DNA of 64,000 nt from Bacillus sp. Marseille-P3661. GTDB lineage: Bacteria > Bacillota > Bacilli > Bacillales > Bacillaceae_J. The stretch covers positions 297,454 to 361,453 of the forward strand of contig NZ_LT965955.1 in the NCBI RefSeq assembly GCF_900240995.1, written 5' to 3'. A program made the translations under genes and the position numbers. A model generated the notes under the pieces. That model made no database searches. It saw only the letters and a program-made list of their open reading frames with translations, and was not told the DNA's origin. This document shows positions 50,410 to 64,000 of this stretch, one piece after another (position 1 is the first letter of the stretch; each line of letters starts with the position of its first letter).

Positions 50410-50467
50410 TTGACATTAAAAGTACCCTATTGTATGCTTACAAAGGATGTAAAACGAGGGTACTTTT
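50410..50467 (+). promoter_or_regulatory. atp operon promoter with a dyad spanning it
   Basis: TTGACA (50410-50415) and TATGCT (50433-50438) are 17 bp apart; the likely start site is near 50445. AAAAGTACCC (50418-50427), inside the spacer, and GGGTACTTTT (50458-50467), in the leader, are perfect 10-bp inverted arms, 40 bp centre to centre. In an atp transcript the left arm is absent, so for this promoter it is an operator-like dyad. In read-through RNA from the protease gene it would form a hairpin. Confidence 0.7.
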
Positions 50468-50521
50468 AGTACATATTTTTCAGAAAATTAATAAGAGATA
50501 AAGTACTAAGGAGCGCTTTAT

Positions 50522-50752
50522 TTGCGAGGAGATAATCAGCAAAAAAAACCCTTACAGGCAATGGCTATCATGTCAGCAATTTCAAGTAGTCTAGTAGGAT
50601 CGATACTGGTAGGTATCTTTCTAGGGAAATGGCTAGATAAACTAGCGGGTACATTTCCACTGTTCCTAATACTTGGTCTTATTAGTGGACTTGCAGCTGG
50701 TGTTTATGCGACAATTCAGATTGTCCAACGCTATTTAGGAGAAGGAAAATAA
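50522..50752 (+). CDS. atpZ: AtpZ/AtpI family protein (ATP synthase accessory)
   Basis: The 76-aa protein starts at TTG 50522, 8 bp after AAGGAGCG. After a charged N terminus it has two membrane helices (about 14-36 and 45-67) with GSILVGIFLGKWLDKLAGT in the turn, typical of AtpZ. AtpZ/AtpI are linked to assembly of the c-ring and to magnesium or calcium handling in alkaliphiles. It is the first gene of the ATP synthase operon, one base pair of spacing before atpI. Exact role here is inferred from family and position. Confidence 0.85.
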   Translation: MRGDNQQKKPLQAMAIMSAISSSLVGSILVGIFLGKWLDKLAGTFPLFLILGLISGLAAGVYATIQIVQRYLGEGK

Positions 50753-50753
50753 C

Positions 50754-51861
<1,108 letters not shown>

Positions 51862-51872
51862 AATAAAAATAA

Positions 51873-52124
<252 letters not shown>

Positions 52125-52175
52125 TTTTAAGTGCATAAATAATACAATTGATAACAGGATCATGACTTAGATCTA

Positions 52176-52209
52176 AATGGCGAAGATCATTTGAAGATCC
52201 TTCGCCATT
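52176..52209 (+). other. stable hairpin between atpE and atpF
   Basis: AATGGCGAAGATC (52176-52188) pairs with GATC-C-TTCGCCATT (52196-52209) over 13 bp with a single bulged C and a 7-nt loop. No T-run follows, so it is unlikely to end transcription fully. A stabilising or processing hairpin at the 3' side of atpE is plausible. Confidence 0.75.
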
Positions 52210-52220
52210 GCTTTATCATG

Positions 52221-54962
<2,742 letters not shown>

Positions 54963-54963
54963 G

Positions 54964-55015
54964 GACATATTCACATATAAGTACTAAATAAATGTTGGTT
55001 GAACCACAATGTCCT
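54964..55015 (+). other. nested dyad between atpA and atpG
   Basis: GGACAT (54964-54969) and ATGTCC (55010-55015) are inverted, enclosing TGGT-TGA-ACCA (54997-55007). The stop of atpA and the ribosome binding site of atpG flank it. It may be a weak mRNA structure; the boxes recall the GGACA repeats but lack their spacing. Confidence 0.35.
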
Positions 55016-55031
55016 CGAAAAAAGGTGGTGA

Positions 55032-55898
<867 letters not shown>

Positions 55899-55908
55899 AA
55901 CGGATTAG

Positions 55909-57357
<1,449 letters not shown>

Positions 57358-57361
57358 GGTT

Positions 57362-57457
57362 CTAGAGAAGTGAGGAATGAGAAATGGGGATGAGCGCATC
57401 TGCTATTCATCGCAAAGGCTAACATCTCATTTCTCACATCTTATATCTCACCTCTAG
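57362..57457. repeat. imperfect inverted repeat in the atpD-atpC gap
   Basis: CTAGAG (57362-57367) and CTCTAG (57452-57457) bound a 96-bp segment. Inside, TGAGAAATG-like words on the left are mirrored by CATTTCTCA-like words on the right, with extra TCTCA repeats. The atpC ribosome binding site (GGGAGG) begins just beyond it. It looks like a small inserted element within the operon. Confidence 0.6.
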
Positions 57458-57474
57458 TATGGGAGGTTAATTAA

Positions 57475-57879
<405 letters not shown>

Positions 57880-57880
57880 T

Positions 57881-57926
57881 AAACCTAAAGAAAGACATTT
57901 CCGTCTTTCTTTAGGTTTATTTTTTG
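57881..57926 (+). terminator. atp operon terminator
   Basis: AAACCTAAAGAAAGAC (57881-57896) pairs perfectly with GTCTTTCTTTAGGTTT (57903-57918) around ATTTCC, then ATTTTTTG. A 16-bp stem right after the atpC stop. Confidence 0.95.
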
Positions 57927-58581
57927 TAATTATTTTCATGAGAACAAGCAAGCAGTTATTTAGCACATGGGCGATGGATCTGAATTACTCCAACTTATAA
58001 AGTTATCCAAATAGGAGTCTTTATTAAGATTCTCTAAAAGATGGCGAAATTGGTAGGAAAAAGATTGCGAGAAAGATTGTTTGATATTAAGAGATATAGT
58101 AGTATTAGTGGCAATACTTCAAAGCCTGTAACCAAGTCAATACTCATTGAAGACAAGAACAAGCAATTTAAAACGCAGTTTAATAATATAAAACTCCTAA
58201 ATGATCACTAAAAGCAATCAGTTCAGTTCTTACCCACTGTATGAACGATAATACTAAAATAGCTTTTAATTTTTAAAACCGTTATTTTACAATATAGCGT
58301 TTATAATCTTTAGGAACTGGGTACTATCTGAATGATTGTGCAAGTATACTATATTGCGCAAGTATGGTTAAGATGAACTGCCTTAACAATAGATAAATCG
58401 ATATTTATAGACGTAAAATTTTTATATTAGTATAACAATTAACTTGTTTTGATTTGTGAGTAAAATCTGAAAATAGCGACAACTAATGTAATTGTGATAA
58501 TATTCACTGCGCATTTGAATATCATCGTATTATCATGGTAATAGTATATGAAAACTTTTTTACGATATTTGTGAACGTTTG
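57927..58581. other. atpC-nuoA intergenic region
   Basis: About 650 bp of AT-rich DNA with no ORF that I can support. A near-direct repeat, TGCAAGTATACT and GCGCAAGTATGG, lies at about 58340-58370. No riboswitch or tRNA signature is seen. Its length suggests a regulated promoter region for the nuo operon. Confidence 0.5.
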
Positions 58582-58610
58582 TCGACACACAAATTTCCAT
58601 TTGCTATAAT
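58582..58610 (+). promoter_or_regulatory. nuo operon promoter
   Basis: TCGACA (58582-58587) and TATAAT (58605-58610) are 17 bp apart, with a TGC extended -10. It lies 50 bp before the nuoA start. Confidence 0.75.
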
Positions 58611-58660
58611 AGGACTCGGTTACAAAATATTTTTAAATCATAGATTTTGGGGGGGATGGT

Positions 58661-59035
58661 ATGGAACATCTAACTCTGTACCAAAACAATTATTTAATTG
58701 TAGTTGTCTTTCTCTTGCTGGGAATAATACTACCTGTTGGGGCGTTAACGTTTGGTAGATTTTTGCGACCTAACAAACCAAGTGTTGAAAAACAATCAAC
58801 TTATGAAAGCGGTGTCGAGCCGTTTCAGGATTCACGGGTTCAATTTAATGTGCGTTATTATATTTTTGCATTAATGTTTGTTATTTTCGATGTAGAGACT
58901 GTGTTTTTATATCCATGGGCAGTAGCTTATGAAAAATTGGGAGTCTTTGCACTAATTGAAATGTTAATTTTCGTTGTTATGCTAATTATTGGCTTAATCT
59001 ACGCTTGGAAGAAGAAGGTGTTAAAATGGATTTAA
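58661..59035 (+). CDS. nuoA: NADH-quinone oxidoreductase subunit A
   Basis: The 124-aa protein has three membrane helices. Between the first two lies the conserved loop [20 protein letters not shown], followed by [23 protein letters not shown]. This is the complex I subunit A (ND3) pattern. Start ATG 58661 follows a G-rich ribosome binding site (TTGGGGGGGATGG). Its last ten bases overlap nuoB in another frame. Confidence 0.95.
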   Translation: MEHLTLYQNNYLIVVVFLLLGIILPVGALTFGRFLRPNKPSVEKQSTYESGVEPFQDSRVQFNVRYYIFALMFVIFDVETVFLYPWAVAYEKLGVFALIEMLIFVVMLIIGLIYAWKKKVLKWI

Positions 59036-59541
59036 TGCTACAAGATATTACACCAGAGGAACAAGAAGAGTTAAATCGCAACGTCTTTTTAACAACTGTC
59101 GAACAAATCAAAGCATGGGCACGTGGTGCATCGATCTGGCCAATGACCTTCGGCTTAGCTTGCTGTGCAATCGAAATGATGGCAGCAGGTGGATCGCATT
59201 TTGATATCTCCCGCTTTGGTAAGGAAATTTTCCGTGCCTCCCCACGTCATGCAGATTGCATGATTGTTGCCGGTACTGTAACGAAGAAAATGGCACCTAT
59301 TTTGAGAAGGCTATATGATCAAATGCCTGAACCAAAATGGGTCATTGCTATGGGTTCATGCGCAACAGCTGGTGGACCATATGTAAAATCGTACGCAGTT
59401 GTAAAAGGTGTAGACCAAATTGTTCCGGTTGACGTATATATACCTGGCTGCCCGCCAAACCCGGCAGCATTAATTTACGGATTGCATAAATTAGAAGAAA
59501 AAATCCGCTATGAAGCAAAGACTGGAAAGCGGGTGCTTTAA
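59026..59541 (+). CDS. nuoB: NADH-quinone oxidoreductase subunit B
   Basis: ATG 59026 overlaps the nuoA end, with GAAGAAGGTG as ribosome binding site; a longer frame from 59005 is unlikely. The 171-aa subunit carries the ligands for cluster N2: the tandem cysteines in [11 protein letters not shown], the Cys in [11 protein letters not shown] and [12 protein letters not shown]2 passes electrons to quinone at the interface with NuoD. Length is typical. Confidence 0.96.
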   Translation: MDLMLQDITPEEQEELNRNVFLTTVEQIKAWARGASIWPMTFGLACCAIEMMAAGGSHFDISRFGKEIFRASPRHADCMIVAGTVTKKMAPILRRLYDQMPEPKWVIAMGSCATAGGPYVKSYAVVKGVDQIVPVDVYIPGCPPNPAALIYGLHKLEEKIRYEAKTGKRVL

Positions 59542-59544
59542 TAA

Positions 59545-60849
59545 ATGAGCGAAAAAGACCTCGAACAACAAAAACGAGAAGCTGCCCAAAAAGCAAAGGA
59601 AGCTGCTATGAAAAAGTTAGCAGAACAAAATGCTGGTGCAGCTTCAACTGATGATGCCGACTTAGCGAAAAAGAAAGCTGCAGCAGCCGCGAAAGCAAAA
59701 GCGGCTGCATTAGCAAAGCAAAAAGCAGCCGAACAAGCAGAAGGTGCAGCAACTGCTGACTCAGCCGATTCAGCACCAAGCGACGACGCTGACTTAGCGA
59801 AAAAGAAAGCAGCAGCAGCCGCGAAAGCAAAAGCAGCGGCATTAGCAAAGCAAAAAGCAGCCGAACAAGCAGAAGGTGCAGCAACTGCTGACTCAGCCGA
59901 TTCAGCATCAAGCGATGATGCCGACTTAGCGAAAAAGAAAGCAGCAGCAGCCGCAAAAGCAAAGGCAGCGGCATTAGCGAAAGCTAAAGCTGCTGAATCA
60001 GGCGCAGGCGATACTGGCGCAGCTACTGACGACGAAAAAGCCAAAGCTGCCGCAAAGGCAAAAGCAGCAGCAGCTGCCAAAGCAAAGGCCGCAGCTGCTG
60101 CAAAAGCAAAAGCACTAGCAGCCGAGTCAGGTGAAGGCGATGTCGGTGATGATGAAAAAGCCAAAGCCGCTGCAAAGGCAAAAGCAGCAGCAGCCGCAAA
60201 AGCAAAGGCTGCAGCCGCAGCGAAAGCTAAAGCTGGCGGTGGTGCAGCAAGTGATGACGAGAAAGCGAAAGCAATCGCAGCAGCGAAAGCAAAAGCCGCT
60301 GCACTTGCAAAAGCTAAGTCTGCAGGCGCAGGCGCAACTGCCGATGCACCGGCAGCAGAGGAAGAAAAGTCACCAAATCAACCATATCTAGATAAATATA
60401 TCAAGGTCATTGAAGATCATCTTGGCAAGGATGTCATTGAAGATGCTTATATCAATAAACTTTCAAAAGACGTGCCAACCATTGTTGCAAAACCAGAGTC
60501 TTATTATAAAATTGCTGAGTTCTTGAAATACAATGAGCAGCTAGGCTTTGATTATTTATCAGAACATCATGGTTCAGACTTCGAAACACATTTAGAAGTT
60601 TACAATCATTTTTATTCTTATAAAAACAAGCAATCTGTTGCGTTAAAAGTAAAGATTGACCGAGAAAAATCAGAAATTGAGTCTCTTACACCACTGTGGG
60701 CAGGCGCTGATTGGCCTGAAAGAGAATCATACGATCTGCTCGGAATCAAATATAAGAATCACCCTAACTTAACTAGAATCATGCTTGCAGACGATTGGGT
60801 GGGTCACCCACTTCGCAAAGACTACGAGCAGTATGATGTGGAGGTGTAG
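59545..60849 (+). CDS. nuoC: NADH-quinone oxidoreductase subunit C with a long Ala/Lys repeat extension
   Basis: The 434-aa protein is far longer than a standard NuoC (about 170-200). Residues 1-270 are low-complexity Ala/Lys/Asp sequence. It contains two exact-register 132-bp (44-aa) repeat steps with DDADLAKKKAAAAAKAKAAA at 59650, 59782 and 59914, then three shorter blocks starting DDEKAKA. Residues 275-434 are the true NuoC domain (YLDKYIKVIEDHLGKDVIED and WPERESYDLLGIKYKNHPNL, ending DWVGHPLRKDYE). Start ATG 59545 lies 3 bp after nuoB. Ala/Lys extensions of NuoC are known in some Bacillus; the repeated blocks suggest recent expansion. A minus-strand open frame across it is a shadow. Confidence 0.92.
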   Translation: MSEKDLEQQKREAAQKAKEAAMKKLAEQNAGAASTDDADLAKKKAAAAAKAKAAALAKQKAAEQAEGAATADSADSAPSDDADLAKKKAAAAAKAKAAALAKQKAAEQAEGAATADSADSASSDDADLAKKKAAAAAKAKAAALAKAKAAESGAGDTGAATDDEKAKAAAKAKAAAAAKAKAAAAAKAKALAAESGEGDVGDDEKAKAAAKAKAAAAAKAKAAAAAKAKAGGGAASDDEKAKAIAAAKAKAAALAKAKSAGAGATADAPAAEEEKSPNQPYLDKYIKVIEDHLGKDVIEDAYINKLSKDVPTIVAKPESYYKIAEFLKYNEQLGFDYLSEHHGSDFETHLEVYNHFYSYKNKQSVALKVKIDREKSEIESLTPLWAGADWPERESYDLLGIKYKNHPNLTRIMLADDWVGHPLRKDYEQYDVEV

Positions 60850-60852
60850 CAA

Positions 60853-61956
60853 ATGGCGATTAAAACAGAAGAATTGCTACTCAACGTAGGTCCTCAGCAT
60901 CCAAGTACACATGGTGTATTCCGAGTTGTTTTAAAATTAGATGGTGAGATTATTAAAGAAGCTACACCAGTCATTGGCTATTTACATCGTGGTACCGAAA
61001 AACTAGCAGAAGATCTACAATATACACAAATCGTCCCTTACACAGACCGTATGGATTACTTATCAGCGATGACAAATAACTATGTGATCGTCCATGCAGT
61101 TGAGACGATGATGGGATTAGAAATTCCTGAAAAAGCAGAGTATCTACGCGTGCTTGCAATGGAACTTGGAAGAATCGCCAGCCATCTTGTAGGATGGGGA
61201 ACCTTCCTAATGGATATGGGTGCAACAAGTCCATTTATGTATGCGATGAGAGAACGAGAAATCATTCTAAATCTTTTAAATGAACTATCAGGAGCTCGTT
61301 TAACCTTTAACTACATGCGCGTTGGCGGTGTAAAATGGGATGCTCCAGATGGCTGGATCGAAAAAGTGAGAGACTTTGTTCCTTACATGCGCGAAAAACT
61401 TGAAAGTTACCACGAGCTTGTAACGGGTAACGAAATCTTTTTAACACGTGTAAAAGGAATTGGTAAATATACAAAAGAAGATGCGCTTAATTATTCATTA
61501 AGCGGTCCATGTTTACGCTGTACAGGTGTTAAATGGGATCTTCGTAAAGATGAACCATATTCAATTTATGATCGTTTTGACTTTGATGTTCCAACTGCAG
61601 ATGGTGGGGATGCAAAGGCACGCTACGATGTTCGTATGGCTGAAATGGCGGAATCTCTGAAAATAGTAGAGCAAGCCGTTGAGCAATTCCCTAAAGAAGG
61701 CGAAATCTTAGCGAAGGTACCAAGAATTATTAAAGCTCCTAAGGGTGAGGCATTCGTTCGTATCGAAGGCGCCCGCGGTGAAATCGGCTGTTATATTGCT
61801 AGCGATGGCAAAAAGGAGCCCTATCGCTTAAAGTTCCGCCGCCCAAGCTTTTATAATCTACAAATCTTCAAAAAGCTTATCGAAGGACAAAACATCTCAG
61901 ACATGGTTGCAATCCTTGGAAGTATTGACATTGTACTAGGGGAGGTTGATGGGTAA
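60853..61956 (+). CDS. nuoD: NADH-quinone oxidoreductase subunit D
   Basis: The 367-aa subunit forms much of the quinone site. Its N-terminal loop LNVGPQHPSTHGVFRVVLKL contains the quinone-headgroup His, and YLHRGTEKLAED and the C-terminal DIVLGEVDG (ending Asp-Gly rather than Asp-Arg) are typical of the family. Start ATG 60853 follows GGAGGTGTAG, which includes the nuoC stop. The TAA stop overlaps the nuoH start by one base. Subunits E, F and G do not follow. Confidence 0.96.
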   Translation: MAIKTEELLLNVGPQHPSTHGVFRVVLKLDGEIIKEATPVIGYLHRGTEKLAEDLQYTQIVPYTDRMDYLSAMTNNYVIVHAVETMMGLEIPEKAEYLRVLAMELGRIASHLVGWGTFLMDMGATSPFMYAMREREIILNLLNELSGARLTFNYMRVGGVKWDAPDGWIEKVRDFVPYMREKLESYHELVTGNEIFLTRVKGIGKYTKEDALNYSLSGPCLRCTGVKWDLRKDEPYSIYDRFDFDVPTADGGDAKARYDVRMAEMAESLKIVEQAVEQFPKEGEILAKVPRIIKAPKGEAFVRIEGARGEIGCYIASDGKKEPYRLKFRRPSFYNLQIFKKLIEGQNISDMVAILGSIDIVLGEVDG

Positions 61957-62960
61957 TGATGCAGTCGCTATTAAATTCACCTCCTAGCTTGTTAAACTTT
62001 CTGATCTACTTCGGCCTTGCAGCAATGTTATTGTTCATAGTGATCCTGGCATTCGTTGCTTATGGAATTTTAGCCGAAAGAAAAGTATTGGCATTCATGC
62101 AATCTCGTGTAGGTCCGAACACTTATGGTGGTAGATTTGGTTTATTACAAACCGTTGCCGACGTTTTGAAGCTGTTAATGAAAGAAGATATTATCCCTAA
62201 AGCTGCCGATAAGCCGATCTTTATCCTGGCACCAATCGTCGCGTTTGTTCCATCATTTATGGTTATTGCAACCATACCATTTACAGATGCGTATCAATTT
62301 GCTGACCTTGGCATAGGCCTACTTTACTATATTGCTCTCTCAGGGATGTCAATTGTAGGAATGGTAATGGGTTCATGGGCATCGAACAATAAATACTCAT
62401 TGCTCGGCGGGATGCGTGCAGGCGCACAAATGATTTCATACGAAATCCCGCTTGTTATGTCCGTACTAGGTGTCATCCTGTTCACAGGAAGCTTAAACTT
62501 AAATGAAGTAGTCGCTGCACAGGAAAATATCGCGTATATCTTCCTACAGCCAATTGGATTTTTAGTATTTTTCATTGCATCAAACGCTGAATTAAGCCGG
62601 ATTCCATTCGACTTACCAGAATCAGAATCAGAGCTTGTTGCAGGCTATCATACAGAGTACTCAGGATTCCGTATGGCATTTTTCATGTTGTCAGAGTATG
62701 TATATTTATTCGCAATGTCAGCGCTCATGACTGTATTGTTCTTAGGCGGCTGGAACCCAATTCCAGGACTAGGCTTTATCCCTGGCGCTGTATGGTTCGC
62801 GCTTAAATTTAGCTTAATCGTATATATCTTTATCTGGTTCCGTGCAACATTCCCGCGTTTCAAAGCCGATACGCTTATGGAATTTGCTTGGAAAATATTA
62901 TTACCAGTTGCATTAGCAAACCTATTTCTTTCAGCCATTGTTAAAGAATTATTTTTCTAA
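61956..62960 (+). CDS. nuoH: NADH-quinone oxidoreductase subunit H
   Basis: The 334-aa protein has about eight membrane helices and the conserved loops LAERKVLAFMQSRVGPNTYG and ELSRIPFDLPESESELVAGY, which line the quinone tunnel. It connects the peripheral arm to the membrane arm. ATG 61956 overlaps the nuoD stop; ATG 61959 is equally possible with respect to AGGGGAGG. It follows nuoD directly, showing that nuoEFG are absent from this operon position. Confidence 0.96.
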   Translation: MMQSLLNSPPSLLNFLIYFGLAAMLLFIVILAFVAYGILAERKVLAFMQSRVGPNTYGGRFGLLQTVADVLKLLMKEDIIPKAADKPIFILAPIVAFVPSFMVIATIPFTDAYQFADLGIGLLYYIALSGMSIVGMVMGSWASNNKYSLLGGMRAGAQMISYEIPLVMSVLGVILFTGSLNLNEVVAAQENIAYIFLQPIGFLVFFIASNAELSRIPFDLPESESELVAGYHTEYSGFRMAFFMLSEYVYLFAMSALMTVLFLGGWNPIPGLGFIPGAVWFALKFSLIVYIFIWFRATFPRFKADTLMEFAWKILLPVALANLFLSAIVKELFF

Positions 62961-62965
62961 AAGAG

Positions 62966-62992
62966 AGCCAGAGGGACAGGTCCCTTGGCACA
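62966..62992. repeat. possible remnant of a REP-like element inside the nuo operon
   Basis: GAGCCAGAGGGACAGGTCCC followed by TTGGCAC recalls the GGTGCC/GACAGG words of the palindromes at 9612 and 15881. It sits in the 91-bp nuoH-nuoI gap, which is unusually long for this tightly packed operon. Confidence 0.3.
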
Positions 62993-63051
62993 TCCACGAC
63001 ATCTGGACAGTAAGAAGATGTCATATTAGATAAGGAAAAGGGGTGGAACGC

Positions 63052-63471
63052 ATGAAAGGCTTAGCAAAAGGCTTAAAGTATACCCTGCAGGAATTAACAA
63101 AAAAACCGGTAACTTACGATTATCCGAATGATGCACTAGCACTTCCGGATCGTTTTCGCGGGATTCAAAAATTTTATCCTGAAAAATGTATCGTGTGTAA
63201 TCAGTGTGCCAATATTTGTCCTACAGACTGTATTAAGCTGACAGGTAAAAAGCACCCGGATCCATCGAAAAAGGGTAAAATTATCGATACGTATACGATT
63301 AACTTCGAAATCTGTATACTTTGTGACTTATGTACAGAAGTTTGTCCGACGGAAGCCATTATTATGACAAACAATTTCGAGCTGTCAACGTACAGTCGCG
63401 ATGAATTATATAAAGACCTCACGTGGTTAGATGAAAATGATGAGAACATTAGAGAGGTGAACAAACCGTGA
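63052..63471 (+). CDS. nuoI: NADH-quinone oxidoreductase subunit I
   Basis: From ATG 63052 (AAGGGGTGG upstream) the subunit is 139 aa. It has two 4Fe-4S motifs, CIVCNQCANICPTDC and CILCDLCTEVCPTEA, which bind clusters N6a and N6b on the electron path to N2. The preceding LPDRFRGIQKFYPEK is typical. Its stop overlaps the nuoJ start by two or more bases. An in-frame ATG at 63043 overlaps the ribosome binding site. Confidence 0.95.
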   Translation: MKGLAKGLKYTLQELTKKPVTYDYPNDALALPDRFRGIQKFYPEKCIVCNQCANICPTDCIKLTGKKHPDPSKKGKIIDTYTINFEICILCDLCTEVCPTEAIIMTNNFELSTYSRDELYKDLTWLDENDENIREVNKP

Positions 63472-63983
63472 GTGGTGAGCTTTTAGCGTTTTTCATTCTC
63501 GCCTTAATTGCAATTTCGGGCGGGGTCATTATGCTAAACGTAACAAAGGTGGTCCACATGGTTGTATCATTAGTGTTCACCTTCATAGCGTTTGCTGGAC
63601 TTTATGTTTTATTATCTGCAGAATTTGTTGCAGCTGTCCAAATATTAATTTATTCAGGGGCAATAACAATCATCATCTTGTTCGGAATTATGTTAACAAA
63701 GCATGATGATAAAGATGTCAAAAAAGTGAATCCAATCCGCAACTTGATTGTTGGCTTAGGTGTAATTGGATTCTTTTTAACGGTTTACTTTGCGATTAAC
63801 GATTTAACTCTTGGAGAGCAAGCTACAAACTTACATGTCGAGAATACATCTCAAATCGGGGAAACATTGTATTCCAAATACGTAATCCCGTTTGAATTAA
63901 CGTCAGTGTTATTACTTGTAGCATTAATCGGTGCGATTATTATTTCGAAGAAAGACGATGAGGAGGGCGAGACGCATGACTAG
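63468..63983 (+). CDS. nuoJ: NADH-quinone oxidoreductase subunit J
   Basis: The 171-aa membrane subunit has five hydrophobic helices and the family segment VAAVQILIYSGAITIIILFG. Start GTG 63468 overlaps the nuoI stop, with GAGAGGTGAAC as ribosome binding site. Its last eight bases overlap the nuoK start. The cytoplasmic tail SKKDDEEGETHD is charged. Confidence 0.94.
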   Translation: MSGELLAFFILALIAISGGVIMLNVTKVVHMVVSLVFTFIAFAGLYVLLSAEFVAAVQILIYSGAITIIILFGIMLTKHDDKDVKKVNPIRNLIVGLGVIGFFLTVYFAINDLTLGEQATNLHVENTSQIGETLYSKYVIPFELTSVLLLVALIGAIIISKKDDEEGETHD

Positions 63984-64000
63984 TGTTCCGATATCCGTAT
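63976..64000 (+). CDS. nuoK: NADH-quinone oxidoreductase subunit K, 5' end only
   Basis: ATG 63976, preceded by GAGGAGGGCGAG in the end of nuoJ, opens MTSVPISV and runs off the window. The start resembles Bacillus NuoK (M-S-S-V-P) and the position after nuoJ is as expected. Confidence 0.75.

Noticed and set aside
59538-60164. Minus-strand 208-codon ORF rich in Ala, Ser and Phe
   Set aside because: It is the antisense shadow of the Ala/Lys repeats of nuoC, whose plus-strand frame continues into a recognisable NuoC domain.

Overview
The window reads as a chromosomal segment of a spore-forming, aerobic, low-GC Gram-positive rod of the Bacillaceae/Planococcaceae type. The reasons are AT-rich intergenic DNA, strong GGAGG-type ribosome binding sites, frequent GTG/TTG starts, the sporulation genes spo0F and spoIIR, the rpoE delta subunit, and a gene order that from memory closely follows Bacillus subtilis (uvsE-clsB / fadF / acdA / rpoE / pyrG / spo0F / fbaA / tal / murA / glpX / rho / rpmE / tdk / prfA / prmC / spoIIR / ywlB-G / glyA / upp / mnaA / atp). 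I cannot fix the genus from sequence alone. Almost all genes lie on the plus strand. LAYOUT. 1-3 kb: the start of an unknown minus-strand gene, a XapX-type membrane peptide, and a minus-strand clsB-uvsE pair. 3-16 kb: an acyl-CoA catabolism block comprising fadF (electron transfer from acyl-CoA dehydrogenases), a thiolase, 3-hydroxybutyryl-CoA dehydrogenase, two acyl-CoA dehydrogenases, a TetR regulator and a fused isobutyryl-CoA mutase (icmF). Together these can oxidise short acyl chains and interconvert butyryl- and isobutyryl-CoA. 16-31 kb: housekeeping genes rpoE, pyrG (with a clear promoter and reiterative-transcription attenuator), spo0F, fbaA, tal, murA, glpX, rho, rpmE, tdk, a lipoprotein, prfA and prmC. 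31.4-34.2 kb: a very large 52-bp tandem array. 34.5-46.6 kb: spoIIR, a GNAT, threonylcarbamoyl-AMP synthase, mntP, ywlE, a chemotaxis receptor, rpiB, ywlG, glyA, upp and mnaA. 46.7-50.3 kb: a 395-bp tandem repeat and a Vpr-like secreted subtilase. 50.4-57.9 kb: the complete F1Fo ATP synthase operon. 58.6 kb to the end: the start of an 11-subunit-type complex I operon (nuoABCDHIJK...) whose NuoC carries a large Ala/Lys repeat extension. WHAT IS UNUSUAL. The genes are conventional; the intergenic DNA is not. At least four repeat families occupy the gaps: (i) a 52-bp minisatellite at two loci 20 kb apart (about 12 and about 55 copies) that share a core; (ii) a palindromic element with four GGACA/TGTCC boxes at fixed 51-71-51 bp spacing, fully present five times and once in damaged form, with three copies inside a 368-bp tandem repeat; (iii) a GGTGCCTGTCAC palindrome related in look to REP elements; (iv) a 395-bp triplication containing about 21-bp sub-repeats and a fossil coding tail. 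Other points are a FadR-like operator at fadF, paired hairpins between atpE and atpF, a dyad over the atp promoter, and a 24-bp motif shared by four successive housekeeping intergenic regions. All family assignments rest on recognition of motifs and lengths; no database search was run.
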